Shown here: positions 8,335 to 19,608 of the stretch, piece by piece
How the letters are laid out: each line of letters begins with the position of its first letter
How positions within the stretch are numbered: position 1 is the stretch's first letter
Source: Streptomyces massasporeus
Lineage (GTDB): Bacteria > Actinomycetota > Actinomycetes > Streptomycetales > Streptomycetaceae
Direction: 5' to 3'
Assembly: GCF_014648995.1 (NCBI RefSeq)
Contig: NZ_BMSE01000023.1
Location: forward strand, 1-64,000
DNA length: 64,000 bases
Notes under the pieces: generated by a model
What the model saw: the letters and a program-made list of their open reading frames with translations, nothing else
Database searches by the model: none
Told to the model about the DNA's origin: nothing
Program-made: the position numbers and the translations under genes

Positions 8335-9018
8335 GTGAGAAGCAGCGGCGACGGTACGGCTGGGGGCGGCCCCGAGCGCAGTCTCAGGGCGAGCGGTCCG
8401 TACCCTCCCCCCGGCTCACGGCCCCTCCCGGGCGGGGGGTGCCCCCAGCCCGGTGGTGCGGCTGATCACGCTCCGCAGCGACCGACAGCGGTGCCGAGCA
8501 GCGGAGGGACGACGTCCATGGCGTCCGAGCAGATCGGCTATCGCGGTCCCACGGCCTGTGCGGCCGCCGGTATCACCTACCGGCAGTTGGACTACTGGGC
8601 CCGCACGGGGCTCGTCGAGCCGAGCGTGCGCCCCGCCTACGGGTCCGGGACGCAGCGGCTGTACAGCTTCCGGGACGTGGTCGTCCTGAAGATCGTCAAG
8701 CGGTTCCTCGACACCGGGGTGTCGCTGCAGAACATCCGCACGGCCGTCCAGCACCTCAGGGAACGCGGTTTCAGTGATCTGGAGCGCATGACGCTGATGA
8801 GCGACGGCGCGACGGTCTACGAGTGCACCTCGCCCGATGAGGTCCATGCCCTGCTCCAGGGCGGCCAGGGTGTGTTCGGGATCGCCGTGGGCGTGGTGTG
8901 GCGGGACGTCGAGAGCGCCCTGTCCCAGCTGCACGGTGAGCGCATCGACACCGGCGAGACCCTGGTGGGGCCCAACCCGGCCGACGAGCTGGCGCGCCGC
9001 CGGAACCGGGCCGTCTGA
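8335..9018 (+). CDS. MerR-family regulator (Rv1830/McdR-like)
   Basis: 227 residues. An approximately 60-residue glycine- and proline-rich tail precedes the MerR helix-turn-helix (GPTACAAAGITYRQLDYWAR, then TGLVEP and RLYSFRDVVVLK) and a C-terminal effector-like domain. The mycobacterial homologue in the same gene order is implicated in cell division. The GTG at 8335 was chosen because GGAGG lies 5 bases upstream; the longer frame from 8257 lacks one. Together with garA and ftsR it completes a cluster conserved across actinobacteria. Confidence 0.82.
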   Translation: MRSSGDGTAGGGPERSLRASGPYPPPGSRPLPGGGCPQPGGAADHAPQRPTAVPSSGGTTSMASEQIGYRGPTACAAAGITYRQLDYWARTGLVEPSVRPAYGSGTQRLYSFRDVVVLKIVKRFLDTGVSLQNIRTAVQHLRERGFSDLERMTLMSDGATVYECTSPDEVHALLQGGQGVFGIAVGVVWRDVESALSQLHGERIDTGETLVGPNPADELARRRNRAV

Positions 9019-9184
9019 TCCGTCGGGCGGCGCGGGATGTGCCGGTCGCAGGAGGAGGGACGTTTCCGCGCCCGGCCATAAGCGGTTTCCGATGGGGTGC
9101 CAGGGGGTACCTCAACGGCTTCCGGTGGGGCATTTCGGGCTGCCGCGCGGGGCGTTGTCAGTGGCGTAGGGCAGCATCGGAGTT

Positions 9185-10639
9185 GTGAGAACCGCGCCCA
9201 CGATCCTGCATCTCGACATGGATGCCTTCTTCGCTTCGGTGGAGCAGGCGTCCAAGCCGAGTCTGCGGGGGAAGGCCGTGGTCGTGGGCGGGCTCGGGCC
9301 GCGTGGGGTGGTGGCGACCGCGTCGTACGAGGCGCGGGTCTTCGGGGTGCATTCGGCGATGCCCATGGGGCAGGCCCGGCGGCTGGCTCCCAACGCCGCG
9401 TATCTCGTGCCGCGCTTCACGCTCTACAAGTCGATCAGCGAGCGGGTGATGGAGCTGCTGCGTGCGCTGTCGCCTCTGGTGGAGCCGCTGAGTCTGGACG
9501 AGGCGTTCGTGGACCTGGAGGCCGGGGGCGTGGCCTGGGACGAGCCGTCGGCGCGGCTGGCCGGGGTCAAGCTGCGCGCGGACATACGGGCCGTCACGGG
9601 GCTCACGGGGTCGGTGGGACTCGCCGCCTCCAAGATGCTCGCGAAGATCGCCTCGGAGGAGGCCAAGCCCGACGGGCTGGTGGTGATCGAGCCGGGGACC
9701 GAGCGGGCGATGCTCGGGCCGATGTCGGTGCGGACGCTGCCCGGGGTGGGGCCGGCGACGGGGGACCATCTGAGACGGGCCGGGATCACCACGGTCGAGG
9801 AGATCGTCGAGGCGGGCGAGGACGAACTGGTCCGGCTGCTGGGGAAGGCGCACGGGCACGGTCTGTACGCCATGGCCCTGGCGCGCGACGACCGGCCGGT
9901 GGTGGCGGAACGCGAGACGAAATCGGTGTCGGTCGAGGACACCTACGACGTGGACATCCATGACCGGACGCGGGTCGGGCTGGAGGTGCAGCGGCTCGCC
10001 GAGCGCTGTGTGCGCAGACTGCGCGGGGCCGGGCTGTCGGGGCGGACGATCGTGCTGAAGGTGCGGCGGTACGACTTCTCGACGCTCACCCGGTCCGAGA
10101 CGCTGCGCGGGCCCACGGACGATCCCGCGGTGATCCGTGAGGCGGCGGCCAGGCTGCTGGACTCGGTCGATACGACCGGTGGGGTGCGGCTCCTCGGGGT
10201 CGGGGTCAGCGGCCTCGCCGACTACACGCAGGAGGACCTGTTCGCCCAGGCGGCGGGGGAGCGGGCCGTGGCGGAGGGTCCGGTCGAGGAGCACGCCGTG
10301 GCGGCGGCCGAGGAGCAGCCGTCGCTCGCCGAGCGGCGGTGGCCCGCCGGGCACGACGTGCGGCATGCCGAGTTCGGTCACGGATGGGTGCAGGGCAGCG
10401 GCCTCGGGCGGGTCACCGTACGGTTCGAGACGCCCGACTCGGAGCCCGGGCGGGTGCGGACGTTCCGGGTCGACGATCCGGACCTGGAGGCGGCGGATCC
10501 GTTGCCGTTGGTGTTACGAGGGCCGGATGGGGGAGGCGGCGTGCCCGGGGCGGCGTCTCAGGCCGTCTCGTCGGTGCCCGCGAGCTTGCCGAAGTCGCGG
10601 TCCGGCAGCGGGGGCGGGGCGGCGACGTCGAGACCGTAG
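9185..10639 (+). CDS. dinB: DNA polymerase IV (Y family)
   Basis: 484 residues. The catalytic block LHLDMDAFFASVE with D11 and D13, the SLDEAFVDL acidic motif near residue 105, the helix-hairpin-helix region (LPGVGPATGDHLRRAGI) and a little-finger domain are all present. It performs error-prone translesion synthesis. The C-terminal extension after about residue 400 is low-complexity (GPDGGGGVPGAA) and its last 82 bases overlap the end of the converging PRC-barrel gene, so the true functional C-terminus may be earlier. The start is GTG. Confidence 0.93.
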   Translation: MRTAPTILHLDMDAFFASVEQASKPSLRGKAVVVGGLGPRGVVATASYEARVFGVHSAMPMGQARRLAPNAAYLVPRFTLYKSISERVMELLRALSPLVEPLSLDEAFVDLEAGGVAWDEPSARLAGVKLRADIRAVTGLTGSVGLAASKMLAKIASEEAKPDGLVVIEPGTERAMLGPMSVRTLPGVGPATGDHLRRAGITTVEEIVEAGEDELVRLLGKAHGHGLYAMALARDDRPVVAERETKSVSVEDTYDVDIHDRTRVGLEVQRLAERCVRRLRGAGLSGRTIVLKVRRYDFSTLTRSETLRGPTDDPAVIREAAARLLDSVDTTGGVRLLGVGVSGLADYTQEDLFAQAAGERAVAEGPVEEHAVAAAEEQPSLAERRWPAGHDVRHAEFGHGWVQGSGLGRVTVRFETPDSEPGRVRTFRVDDPDLEAADPLPLVLRGPDGGGGVPGAASQAVSSVPASLPKSRSGSGGGAATSRP

Positions 10640-10932
10640 TGGTGGTAGAGCTGCAGTTCCTGCTCGGGGGAGAGGTGGCGGCCGACGCCGAAGTCGGGGG
10701 CGTCCTTGATCAGGGCGCGTTCGAAGGGGACGTGGAGGGCGCCCTCGATCAGCTCGCTGGGCTCCAGGGGGACGAAGGCGTCCCTGCTGAACAGGCCGGT
10801 CCGTATGGCCGCCCACTCCGGTTCGCCGGTGGCGTCGTCGAGGTAGACCTCGTCGATCGTGCCGATCCTGGTCCCGTTGCGGTCGAACGCCTTGCGGCCG
10901 ATCAGGTTGCGCGGATCGATATCGGTTCGCAC
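10558..10932 (-). CDS. PRC-barrel domain protein
   Basis: 124 residues. The N-terminal PRC barrel (NLIGRKAFDRNGTRIGTIDE, then YLDDATGEPEWAAIRTG) resembles RimM- and photosynthetic-reaction-centre-type barrels, which usually act as small protein-binding modules. The function is unknown. The C-terminus has a short histidine- and tyrosine-containing tail. The GTG at 10932 is preceded on its strand by GGAGG; a longer upstream frame has no support. It converges on dinB with an 82-base overlap. Confidence 0.8.
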   Translation of the reverse strand: MRTDIDPRNLIGRKAFDRNGTRIGTIDEVYLDDATGEPEWAAIRTGLFSRDAFVPLEPSELIEGALHVPFERALIKDAPDFGVGRHLSPEQELQLYHHYGLDVAAPPPLPDRDFGKLAGTDETA

Positions 10933-11052
10933 GGGCCCTCCACATGGTCGCACCTCATCCGTAAACACTACAAAACGGTACAAGTGGGGATGCGGCCACT
11001 CGAAGGTTCGTGCGTTGACCTCGCTGGTACGCTGGCAGCGGCTGTTGACCCC

Positions 11053-11252
11053 GCGCGGGAGAGTCCTCCAGACATCATCGGAGGCGCCGAAGGAGCAAAT
11101 CCTCCCCGGAATCTCTCAGGCTCACGTACCGCACGGACGAGGTCACTCTGGAAAGCAGAGCGGGTGTCGACGGATTCCGCTCTCACCGACGGTGAAAGCC
11201 GGAGGCCTTCGGGCGATCCGGTGAAGCTCTCAGGTTGAGATGACAGAGGGGG
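11053..11252 (+). promoter_or_regulatory. tandem glycine riboswitch
   Basis: Two glycine aptamers are visible in tandem. The first spans about 11053-11121, with GCGGGAGAGTCC at its start, GGAGGCGCCGAAGGAGCAA inside and CGGAATCTCTCAGGC at its end. The second spans about 11141-11252, with AGCAGAGCGGG, CACCGACGGTGAAAGCC and AAGCTCTCAGG followed by ATGACAGAGGGGGAGG. These are the hallmark strings of the gcvT-class riboswitch. It sits 65 bases before gcvP, where it would turn on glycine cleavage when glycine is abundant. Confidence 0.93.
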
Positions 11253-11316
11253 AGGCCGTCCGGGTACCCGTGCCGTGGTGCCCCTCGCAGGTCGTGTCGA
11301 CCAGGAGGCCTCCGTA

Positions 11317-14202
<2,886 letters not shown>

Positions 14203-14222
14203 CGACCGGCCGACCGGTCACA

Positions 14223-14253
14223 GGGAGGGGCTCCGCGGTGCGGGGCCCCTCCC
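14223..14253. terminator. hairpin between gcvP and the converging TOBE gene
   Basis: A 9-bp stem GGGAGGGGC/GCCCCTCCC encloses a second CCGC/GCGG stem. It lies between two converging genes (ends at 14202 and 14270), so it probably serves both strands. Confidence 0.65.
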
Positions 14254-14269
14254 GCCATGTATGGGCGAG

Positions 14270-14689
14270 TCATGCGGTGGCGAGTGACACCTCGGTCGCC
14301 TTGACCAGCGCGACGACGGGGGTCCCGGGCGAGAGGGCCAGGTCCTCCGCGGCGTCCCGGGTGATCGCGGCGGTCAGTTCGCCGCCCTCCACCGTGACGC
14401 GGACGGATGCCATCGCCTCGCCGGCGGCCAGTTCGGTGACCGTACCGGGGAGCTGGTTGCGGATCGACAGGCCCTCGATGGGCGCGGTCGCCAGGGAGAC
14501 CTCCGTCGACTTCATCAGGGCGCGCACGGCGGTGCCCGGGGCGAGACGGAGGTCTTCCGCGGCTTCGCGGGTGATCGCCGCGGTCAGGTCCTGGCCGCCG
14601 GTGAGGCGGACCGTGACCGTCGCCATGGCCTCGCCCGTGGTGACGGCGGTGACGGTGCCGGGGAGCTGGTTGCGGATGCTCAGGCTCAT
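14270..14689 (-). CDS. molbindin-like protein, two TOBE/Mop domains
   Basis: 139 residues made of two tandem Mop domains of about 68 residues. Each begins LSIRNQLPGTVT and ends STEVSLATA or ATEVSLATA. Mop (TOBE) domains bind molybdate or tungstate at oligomer interfaces. A stand-alone di-Mop protein is probably a molybdate storage or buffering protein. The duplicated sequence indicates internal gene duplication. It lies next to a second TOBE gene that carries a DNA-binding domain, which supports a molybdate context. Confidence 0.85.
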   Translation of the reverse strand: MSLSIRNQLPGTVTAVTTGEAMATVTVRLTGGQDLTAAITREAAEDLRLAPGTAVRALMKSTEVSLATAPIEGLSIRNQLPGTVTELAAGEAMASVRVTVEGGELTAAITRDAAEDLALSPGTPVVALVKATEVSLATA

Positions 14690-14783
14690 GGGTGCACGGT
14701 AGCCCGGTGGTGGTGTTTTGGTCTGGTATGAGATGGTTTGCGTCGTCTCGGCCCGCGTGAAGCAGACCTTCGCCCTCCAGGCC

Positions 14784-15179
14784 TCAGACGCGGTCGATAT
14801 GGACGTTCGTCGACTTCACGCGGGCCGTCGCCTCCATGCCCACCTCCAGCCCCAGTTCCTCCACCGCCTCGCGGGTGAGCAGGGAGACGAGCCGGTGCGG
14901 GCCGGCCTGGATCTCGACCTGGGCGGCGACGTCGCCGAGTTTGATCGCGGTGACGATGCCGGGGAAGGCGTTGCGGGCCGAGGTGTACGGGGTGTCCTCC
15001 TCGGCGGTGCCGGACCGGGCGAGTTCGACCGAGAAGGCGGCCAGGTCACGCCCGTCGACGAGCCGTCGCCCGGCCTCGTCGCGGTGGGTCGTGATGCGGC
15101 CCGCGTCCGCCCAGCGGCGGGCGGTGTCCGGGCTCACGCCGAGCAGCCGTGCTGCCTGGCCGATCGTGTAGGACTGCAT
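14784..15179 (-). CDS. helix-turn-helix TOBE-domain regulator, probable molybdate-responsive
   Basis: 131 residues. An N-terminal excisionase/MerR-like helix-turn-helix (YTIGQAARLLGVSPDTARRW) is followed by one Mop/TOBE domain (ARNAFPGIVTAIKLGDVAAQ, then KSTNVHIDRV). The architecture resembles a minimal ModE: DNA binding plus oxyanion sensing. The ATG at 15179 fits the conserved start MQSYTIGQ; GTG 15188 is possible. A near-perfect palindrome lies 60 bases upstream, between this gene and the divergent DUF1707 gene, and is its likely operator. Confidence 0.8.
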   Translation of the reverse strand: MQSYTIGQAARLLGVSPDTARRWADAGRITTHRDEAGRRLVDGRDLAAFSVELARSGTAEEDTPYTSARNAFPGIVTAIKLGDVAAQVEIQAGPHRLVSLLTREAVEELGLEVGMEATARVKSTNVHIDRV

Positions 15180-15237
15180 GCCGGTCACGATAGGGGCGGG
15201 GCGAGGGAACGGTGGATGCGGGGTTGGCCGTTGGGTA

Positions 15238-15255
15238 TAACGCGATATAGCGTTA
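15238..15255. promoter_or_regulatory. palindromic operator candidate for the TOBE regulator
   Basis: TAACGCgATATaGCGTTA is a palindrome in 16 of 18 positions. It has ModE-like content (CG and TATA halves) and lies in the divergent intergenic region between the TOBE regulator and the DUF1707 gene. Assignment to that regulator is inference. Confidence 0.5.
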
Positions 15256-15307
15256 GTGGTCGAGTGGGTGGGCCGGGCGGCGTGCCCGGGGGATCGGGGG
15301 TGGAGAG

Positions 15308-15904
15308 ATGGCGGCCGAGATCGCGCGGACCGGAGGATCGCCCGAGGTGAGGGCGTCGCACGCGGACCGGGACCGGGTCGTGGACGTGCTGCGCGTCGCC
15401 GCGGGTGAGGGGCGGCTCACCCTGGAGGAGCTCGAGGAGCGACTGGAGACGGCCCTGTCCGCACGCACGGTGGGCGAGCTCGCCGTGCTGACGGCGGATC
15501 TGCCCTCGGTGGCCGGTCAGGCGTCCGGTGAGGCCGAGGACGTCGTCCGGATCCGGCAGGAGGGGGCCTCGGCCCGCCGGGGTGACGGCTGGGCGGTGCC
15601 GCGGCGGCTGGAGATCCGTTCGGCGTGGGGTGAGGTGACTCTCGACTTCACCGACGCGGTGATCACCCACGACACCCTGGACATCGACCTGGACCTGCGG
15701 GCAGGCGCCCTGAAGCTGCTGACCCGGCCGGGTGTCGTGGTCGACACCGGCGGCCTGGTGCTGAACCACTCCGGGATCAAGGCCCGCCGGCCGGCCGACG
15801 CCCCCGTCCTGCTGCGGATTCGGATCACGGGCGAGATCCACTACGGGCAGGTCGTGGTGCGCCCGCCGCGAAGGGGCTTCGGGAGGAACGGCGCGACGGC
15901 CTGA
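15308..15904 (+). CDS. DUF1707 protein
   Basis: 198 residues. The N-terminal DUF1707 block (VRASHADRDRVVDVLRVAAG, then EGRLTLEELEERLE) is followed by a C-terminal beta-rich domain of the kind found in cell-wall stress proteins. There is no signal peptide and no membrane helix, so it is cytosolic. DUF1707 proteins are numerous in Streptomyces and have no defined activity. It starts after GGTGGAGAG and ends 1 base before the converging permease gene. Confidence 0.8.
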   Translation: MAAEIARTGGSPEVRASHADRDRVVDVLRVAAGEGRLTLEELEERLETALSARTVGELAVLTADLPSVAGQASGEAEDVVRIRQEGASARRGDGWAVPRRLEIRSAWGEVTLDFTDAVITHDTLDIDLDLRAGALKLLTRPGVVVDTGGLVLNHSGIKARRPADAPVLLRIRITGEIHYGQVVVRPPRRGFGRNGATA

Positions 15905-15905
15905 C

Positions 15906-17885
15906 TCAGCCCACGTGCACCCTCGGCCGCCGCTTGCGGTCCGGCTCCGCCTCACGCAGGACCTCGCGGGTCACCGGGGCGACCTCGCCCTGCCCGAACA
16001 GGAAGAAGCGCAGGAAGTTGGCGAAGGGTCCGCCCTCGGTCCACTCGAAGTAGATGTGCGGGGTGCGGCCCGTCGCGTCGCGGACGTGCAGTAGCAGCGC
16101 GGCCAGGGCGTTGGGGATCGAGGACGATTCCAGAGTCAGGACGCGGTAGCGGCCGTGCAGCACCTCACCGCGTACGGTCAGGCCCGCCTCGAACTCGGAG
16201 GGGTCGGTCACCGTCACCTCGACGAAGACGAAGTCCTCCTGGCCGGACACGTCGTTGTCGTGCCGGATCTGCTCGATCTTGTCGCGGTACTCGGCGATGT
16301 CGCGCCGGTCGGGCTCGTTGGCGATGAACCGTATCCGGCGGCTGGCCATGTCCCGGACGAAGCGCTCCGCCATGTCGTCCAGCGTCACGCTGGTCACGCG
16401 CAGCTCGAAGGCCCGGGCCAGCCGTGACAGCAGGGAGACCAGGATGATGCCGGCGATGAAGCAGGCGCCGATCTTCACGCCGTCCGGGCGCTCGATGACG
16501 TTGAGCACGGTCGTGTAGAGGAACACCGCGGAGATCACCGCGAAGGCGATGGTCCAGTTCCGCTGCCGGGCCTTGCGGGCGGCGATGGTCACCGCGATCG
16601 CGGCGGAGCTGATGAGGACCAGCACGCCGGTGGCGTAGGCGCCGCCCTGCGCGTTGACGTCGGCGTCGAAGATCCAGGTCACCAGGAAGGCGATCAGGGT
16701 GAAGACGATGACCATGGGCCGCACGGCGCGGGCCCAGTGCGGGGCCATGCCGTAGCGGGGCAGGTAGCGCGGCATCAGGTTGAGCAGGCCGGCCATCGCG
16801 GACGCGCCGGCGAACCAGAGGATGGCGATCGTCGAGACGTCGTAGACCGTGCCGAAGGTGTTGCCCAGGTAGTCGTGGGCCAGGTACGCGAGCGCACGGC
16901 CGTTGGCCTGGCCGCCCGCCTCGAACTCCTTCTCCGGGATGAGCAGGGTGGTGATGAAGCTGGTCGTGATCAGGAAGACGCTCATGATCAGCGCGGCCGT
17001 GGTGAGCAGCTTCTTCGTGTCGCGGATGCGGCCGGTCGGCCGTGCCTCCGTGTCGTCCGGGTCGCCCTGGACGTGCGGCATCACGGCGACGCCCGTCTCG
17101 AACCCGGAGAGCCCGAGTGCCAGTTTCGGGAAGACGAGCAGGGCGACGCCGATCATGGCGAAGACGTTGCTGTGCTGGGTGGTGAGGGCGCTCGACCAGT
17201 CGGTGATCACATGGCCGGCGGTGATGACGTGGTAGAGGCCGACGACCACCACGACCGCGTTCAGCGCGAGGTAGGCGCCGACGAGGGCGACCGCGACGCC
17301 GATCGCCTCCAGGAAGCCCTTGAGGAACACCGCCCCGAGCAGGGCCACCAGGACCAGGGTGATCAGCGTCTGTTTGTCGTGCAGGGCACCGGTCAGATGG
17401 GGGTTCTCCACGAGGTGGGTGGAGGCGTCGGCGGCCGACAGTGTGATGGTGATGAGGAAGTCGGTGGCGGCGAACCCCAGCAGGGTCAGCACGAACAGCT
17501 TGCCCTGCCAGAAGGAGAGCAGCCGTTCCAGCATGGCGATCGAGCCCTCGCCGTGGGGGCTCTCCTCGGCCACGCGGCGGTAGACGGGCAGGGCGCCGGC
17601 CAGGGTGACGACGACCAGGACGATGGTCGCGATCGGTGACAGCAGTCCGGCGGCGAGGGCCGCGATGCCCGGCTGGTAGCCGAGGGTCGAGAAGTAGTCG
17701 ACGCCGGTCAGGCACATCACCCGCCACCAGCGCTGTCCCCGGTGCGGGGGCTCCGGCTGAGCGTGGGGCCCGGTGTGGCCACCGTCCTTGCCCATGTCGG
17801 ACAGGCCTTCCAGCATCCAGGCGCGCAGACGGCCGGGTGGAGTGGGTTCCGGACGGCTCGGTGCCGGGTGCTCGGTGGTGGCCAT
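15906..17885 (-). CDS. APC-superfamily permease, KimA/KUP-like
   Basis: 659 residues with about 12 membrane helices (roughly residues 60-480) and a long cytosolic C-terminal domain of about 170 residues. The amino acid/polyamine permease core with a C-terminal soluble domain resembles KimA-type potassium importers and broader APC amino-acid permeases; the substrate cannot be read from the sequence. The ATG at 17885 has GGGAG upstream; an in-frame ATG at 17930 lacks a ribosome site. No c-di-AMP riboswitch core was found upstream, although many KimA genes have one. Confidence 0.8.
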   Translation of the reverse strand: MATTEHPAPSRPEPTPPGRLRAWMLEGLSDMGKDGGHTGPHAQPEPPHRGQRWWRVMCLTGVDYFSTLGYQPGIAALAAGLLSPIATIVLVVVTLAGALPVYRRVAEESPHGEGSIAMLERLLSFWQGKLFVLTLLGFAATDFLITITLSAADASTHLVENPHLTGALHDKQTLITLVLVALLGAVFLKGFLEAIGVAVALVGAYLALNAVVVVVGLYHVITAGHVITDWSSALTTQHSNVFAMIGVALLVFPKLALGLSGFETGVAVMPHVQGDPDDTEARPTGRIRDTKKLLTTAALIMSVFLITTSFITTLLIPEKEFEAGGQANGRALAYLAHDYLGNTFGTVYDVSTIAILWFAGASAMAGLLNLMPRYLPRYGMAPHWARAVRPMVIVFTLIAFLVTWIFDADVNAQGGAYATGVLVLISSAAIAVTIAARKARQRNWTIAFAVISAVFLYTTVLNVIERPDGVKIGACFIAGIILVSLLSRLARAFELRVTSVTLDDMAERFVRDMASRRIRFIANEPDRRDIAEYRDKIEQIRHDNDVSGQEDFVFVEVTVTDPSEFEAGLTVRGEVLHGRYRVLTLESSSIPNALAALLLHVRDATGRTPHIYFEWTEGGPFANFLRFFLFGQGEVAPVTREVLREAEPDRKRRPRVHVG

Positions 17886-18144
17886 CGACGTGCTCCCGAT
17901 GTGCGGCTCAGCGTGGTTTCCGGCCATCACTGGACGGCCCGATCAGCGTAAGCGGAGCGTGATGCAGTGGCCCATGAAAGAGAGGGCTGAGGGCGTCAAG
18001 CTTCCGTTAAGACTGGCGGGCCGGGCGGCCGCAGGGGTGAAAACGCGAGATGAGACCCCGTGGCACGACTCCGCCCACGGAACGAGCGCTGCCGATCCGC
18101 GGCTCGAACGCGGACACCCTGTGTGATCGCGGCCGTGCGGCCTT

Positions 18145-18299
18145 CGGAACGTTCGCCTGTTGATCCGAATGTTTCGCGACCGCGACCGGGCCCTGCTCCG
18201 CAGAGAGATTGACCGCGTACAAGGGGTTGCCACCCTTTGGCCGCTGTCTCTAGGGTGCGGCAGCAACGAAGCTTTCTGGATCTCGTTCGAAACTTTCGA
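18145..18299. promoter_or_regulatory. cluster of LacI-type operator-like sites before the sugar ABC operon
   Basis: The best site is a perfect 13-bp palindrome TCGAAACTTTCGA at 18287-18299, overlapping the ribosome-site region. Weaker relatives are CGAAGCTTTC at 18268-18277, CGAATGTTTCG at 18166-18176 and GGAACGTTC at 18146-18154. CGAA-N-TTCG sites are known for BxlR-type xylan repressors in Streptomyces, and a LacI gene closes this cluster. The strongest site is well supported; the weaker three may be chance. Confidence 0.65.
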
Positions 18300-18309
18300 G
18301 GAGGGCATG

Positions 18310-19602
18310 ATGGGCGACCCGGCACTGTCCCGCCGCGGCTTCCTGGCGGCCTCCGCCGCGGCCGGTCTGGGGATGACGGCACTGACCGCATGCGGCGGGG
18401 ACTCGGACGGAGGGTCGTCGGGGACGACCACGATCGAATGGTGGAACATCTCCACCACCCAGCCGGCCAAGGGCGTCTGGGCCGCTCTCGCCCGGAAGTA
18501 CGAGGCGCAGAACCCCAAGGTCAAGATAAAGATCGTCCAGATGGAGAACGACGCCTACAAGTCGAAGATGACGGCGTTGACCGCCTCCGGGAAGCTGCCC
18601 GACATCTTCCACACCTGGGGCGGCGGCGTGCTGAAGCAGCAGGTCGACGCCGGGCTCGTCGAGAACCTCACGGACCGGACCAAGCCGTGGGGCGACGCCC
18701 TGCTGCCGGTCGCCCGAGAGCCGTACCTGCTCGACGACCAGGCCTACGGCATCCCGTTCGACATCGGCATGATCGGCTTCTGGTACAACAAGGCGCTCTT
18801 CGAGAAGGCCGGCATAGCCGAGCCCCCGACCACCTGGAGCGACTTCCTCGACGCCGTGCGCAAGCTGAAGGCCGCCGAGGTCACACCGCTGGCCCTGGCC
18901 GGCAAGGAGAAGTGGCCCGGCATGTACTACTGGGCCTACCTGGCGATGCGCACCGCCGGCGCCGAGGCGCTCCAGAAGGCCTACGACGACAAGGACTTCA
19001 CCACCGCCGCCTTCGTCGAGGCGGGCGAGCACCTGAAGGAACTCGTCGGCCTCCAGCCGTTCCAGAAGGGCTTTCTCGGCGCCGCCTACTCCACCCCCAC
19101 CGGTCAGGCCGCCACCGTCGGCAACGGCAAGGCGGCCATGGAGCTCATGGGCCAGTGGGCGCCCACGGTCCAGGCCGACGCGGGCAAGGGCCTCGGCAAG
19201 GACCTCGGCTTCTTCCCGTTCCCCGCGGTCGAGGGAGGCAAGGGCGCCATCACCGAGGTGTTCGGCGGAGGCGGCGGGCACGCGCTGCGCCGGGGCGCCC
19301 CGCAGGAGGCCGTCGACTTCCTCAAGTTCTTCGCGTCCGAGGCCACCGACCTGGAACTGGTCAAGAAGACCGGTGTGCTGCCCGTGGTCCCGGCGGCCGA
19401 GAGCGCCATCGCCGACCCCAACATCAAGGCCGTACAGGCGCAGCTGAAGGCGGCCACCGGCTTCCAGCTCTACCTCGACCAGGCGTACGCGCCCGCCGTC
19501 GGCCAGGAGGTCAACGACAGCGTGGCCGCGCTCATCGCCGGCTCCAAGTCGCCCGGGCAGGTCGCCCAGTCGATCACGAAGACCGCGAAGGAAGAGCAGT
19601 AG
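18310..19602 (+). CDS. sugar ABC transporter substrate-binding lipoprotein
   Basis: 430 residues, family 1 extracellular solute-binding protein. The N-terminus carries a twin-arginine signal (SRRGFLAAS) and a lipobox LTAC with Cys at about 28, so it is a Tat-exported lipoprotein. The mature part has the typical WWNISTTQPAKGVW and GIPFDIGMIGFWYNKALFEK blocks. The GAGGAGG ribosome site favours the ATG at 18310 over the adjacent 18307. The neighbouring GH10 xylanase suggests xylo-oligosaccharides as substrate (inference). It is 6 bases upstream of the first permease. Confidence 0.9.
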   Translation: MGDPALSRRGFLAASAAAGLGMTALTACGGDSDGGSSGTTTIEWWNISTTQPAKGVWAALARKYEAQNPKVKIKIVQMENDAYKSKMTALTASGKLPDIFHTWGGGVLKQQVDAGLVENLTDRTKPWGDALLPVAREPYLLDDQAYGIPFDIGMIGFWYNKALFEKAGIAEPPTTWSDFLDAVRKLKAAEVTPLALAGKEKWPGMYYWAYLAMRTAGAEALQKAYDDKDFTTAAFVEAGEHLKELVGLQPFQKGFLGAAYSTPTGQAATVGNGKAAMELMGQWAPTVQADAGKGLGKDLGFFPFPAVEGGKGAITEVFGGGGGHALRRGAPQEAVDFLKFFASEATDLELVKKTGVLPVVPAAESAIADPNIKAVQAQLKAATGFQLYLDQAYAPAVGQEVNDSVAALIAGSKSPGQVAQSITKTAKEEQ

Positions 19603-19608
19603 CCGGCG

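Noticed and set aside
17886..18140. c-di-AMP (ydaO) riboswitch before the KimA/KUP-like permease
   Set aside because: I looked for the conserved GGAGGAACC, GGGGTnAAT and ACCCGACAGCTAACC elements on the minus strand and found none.
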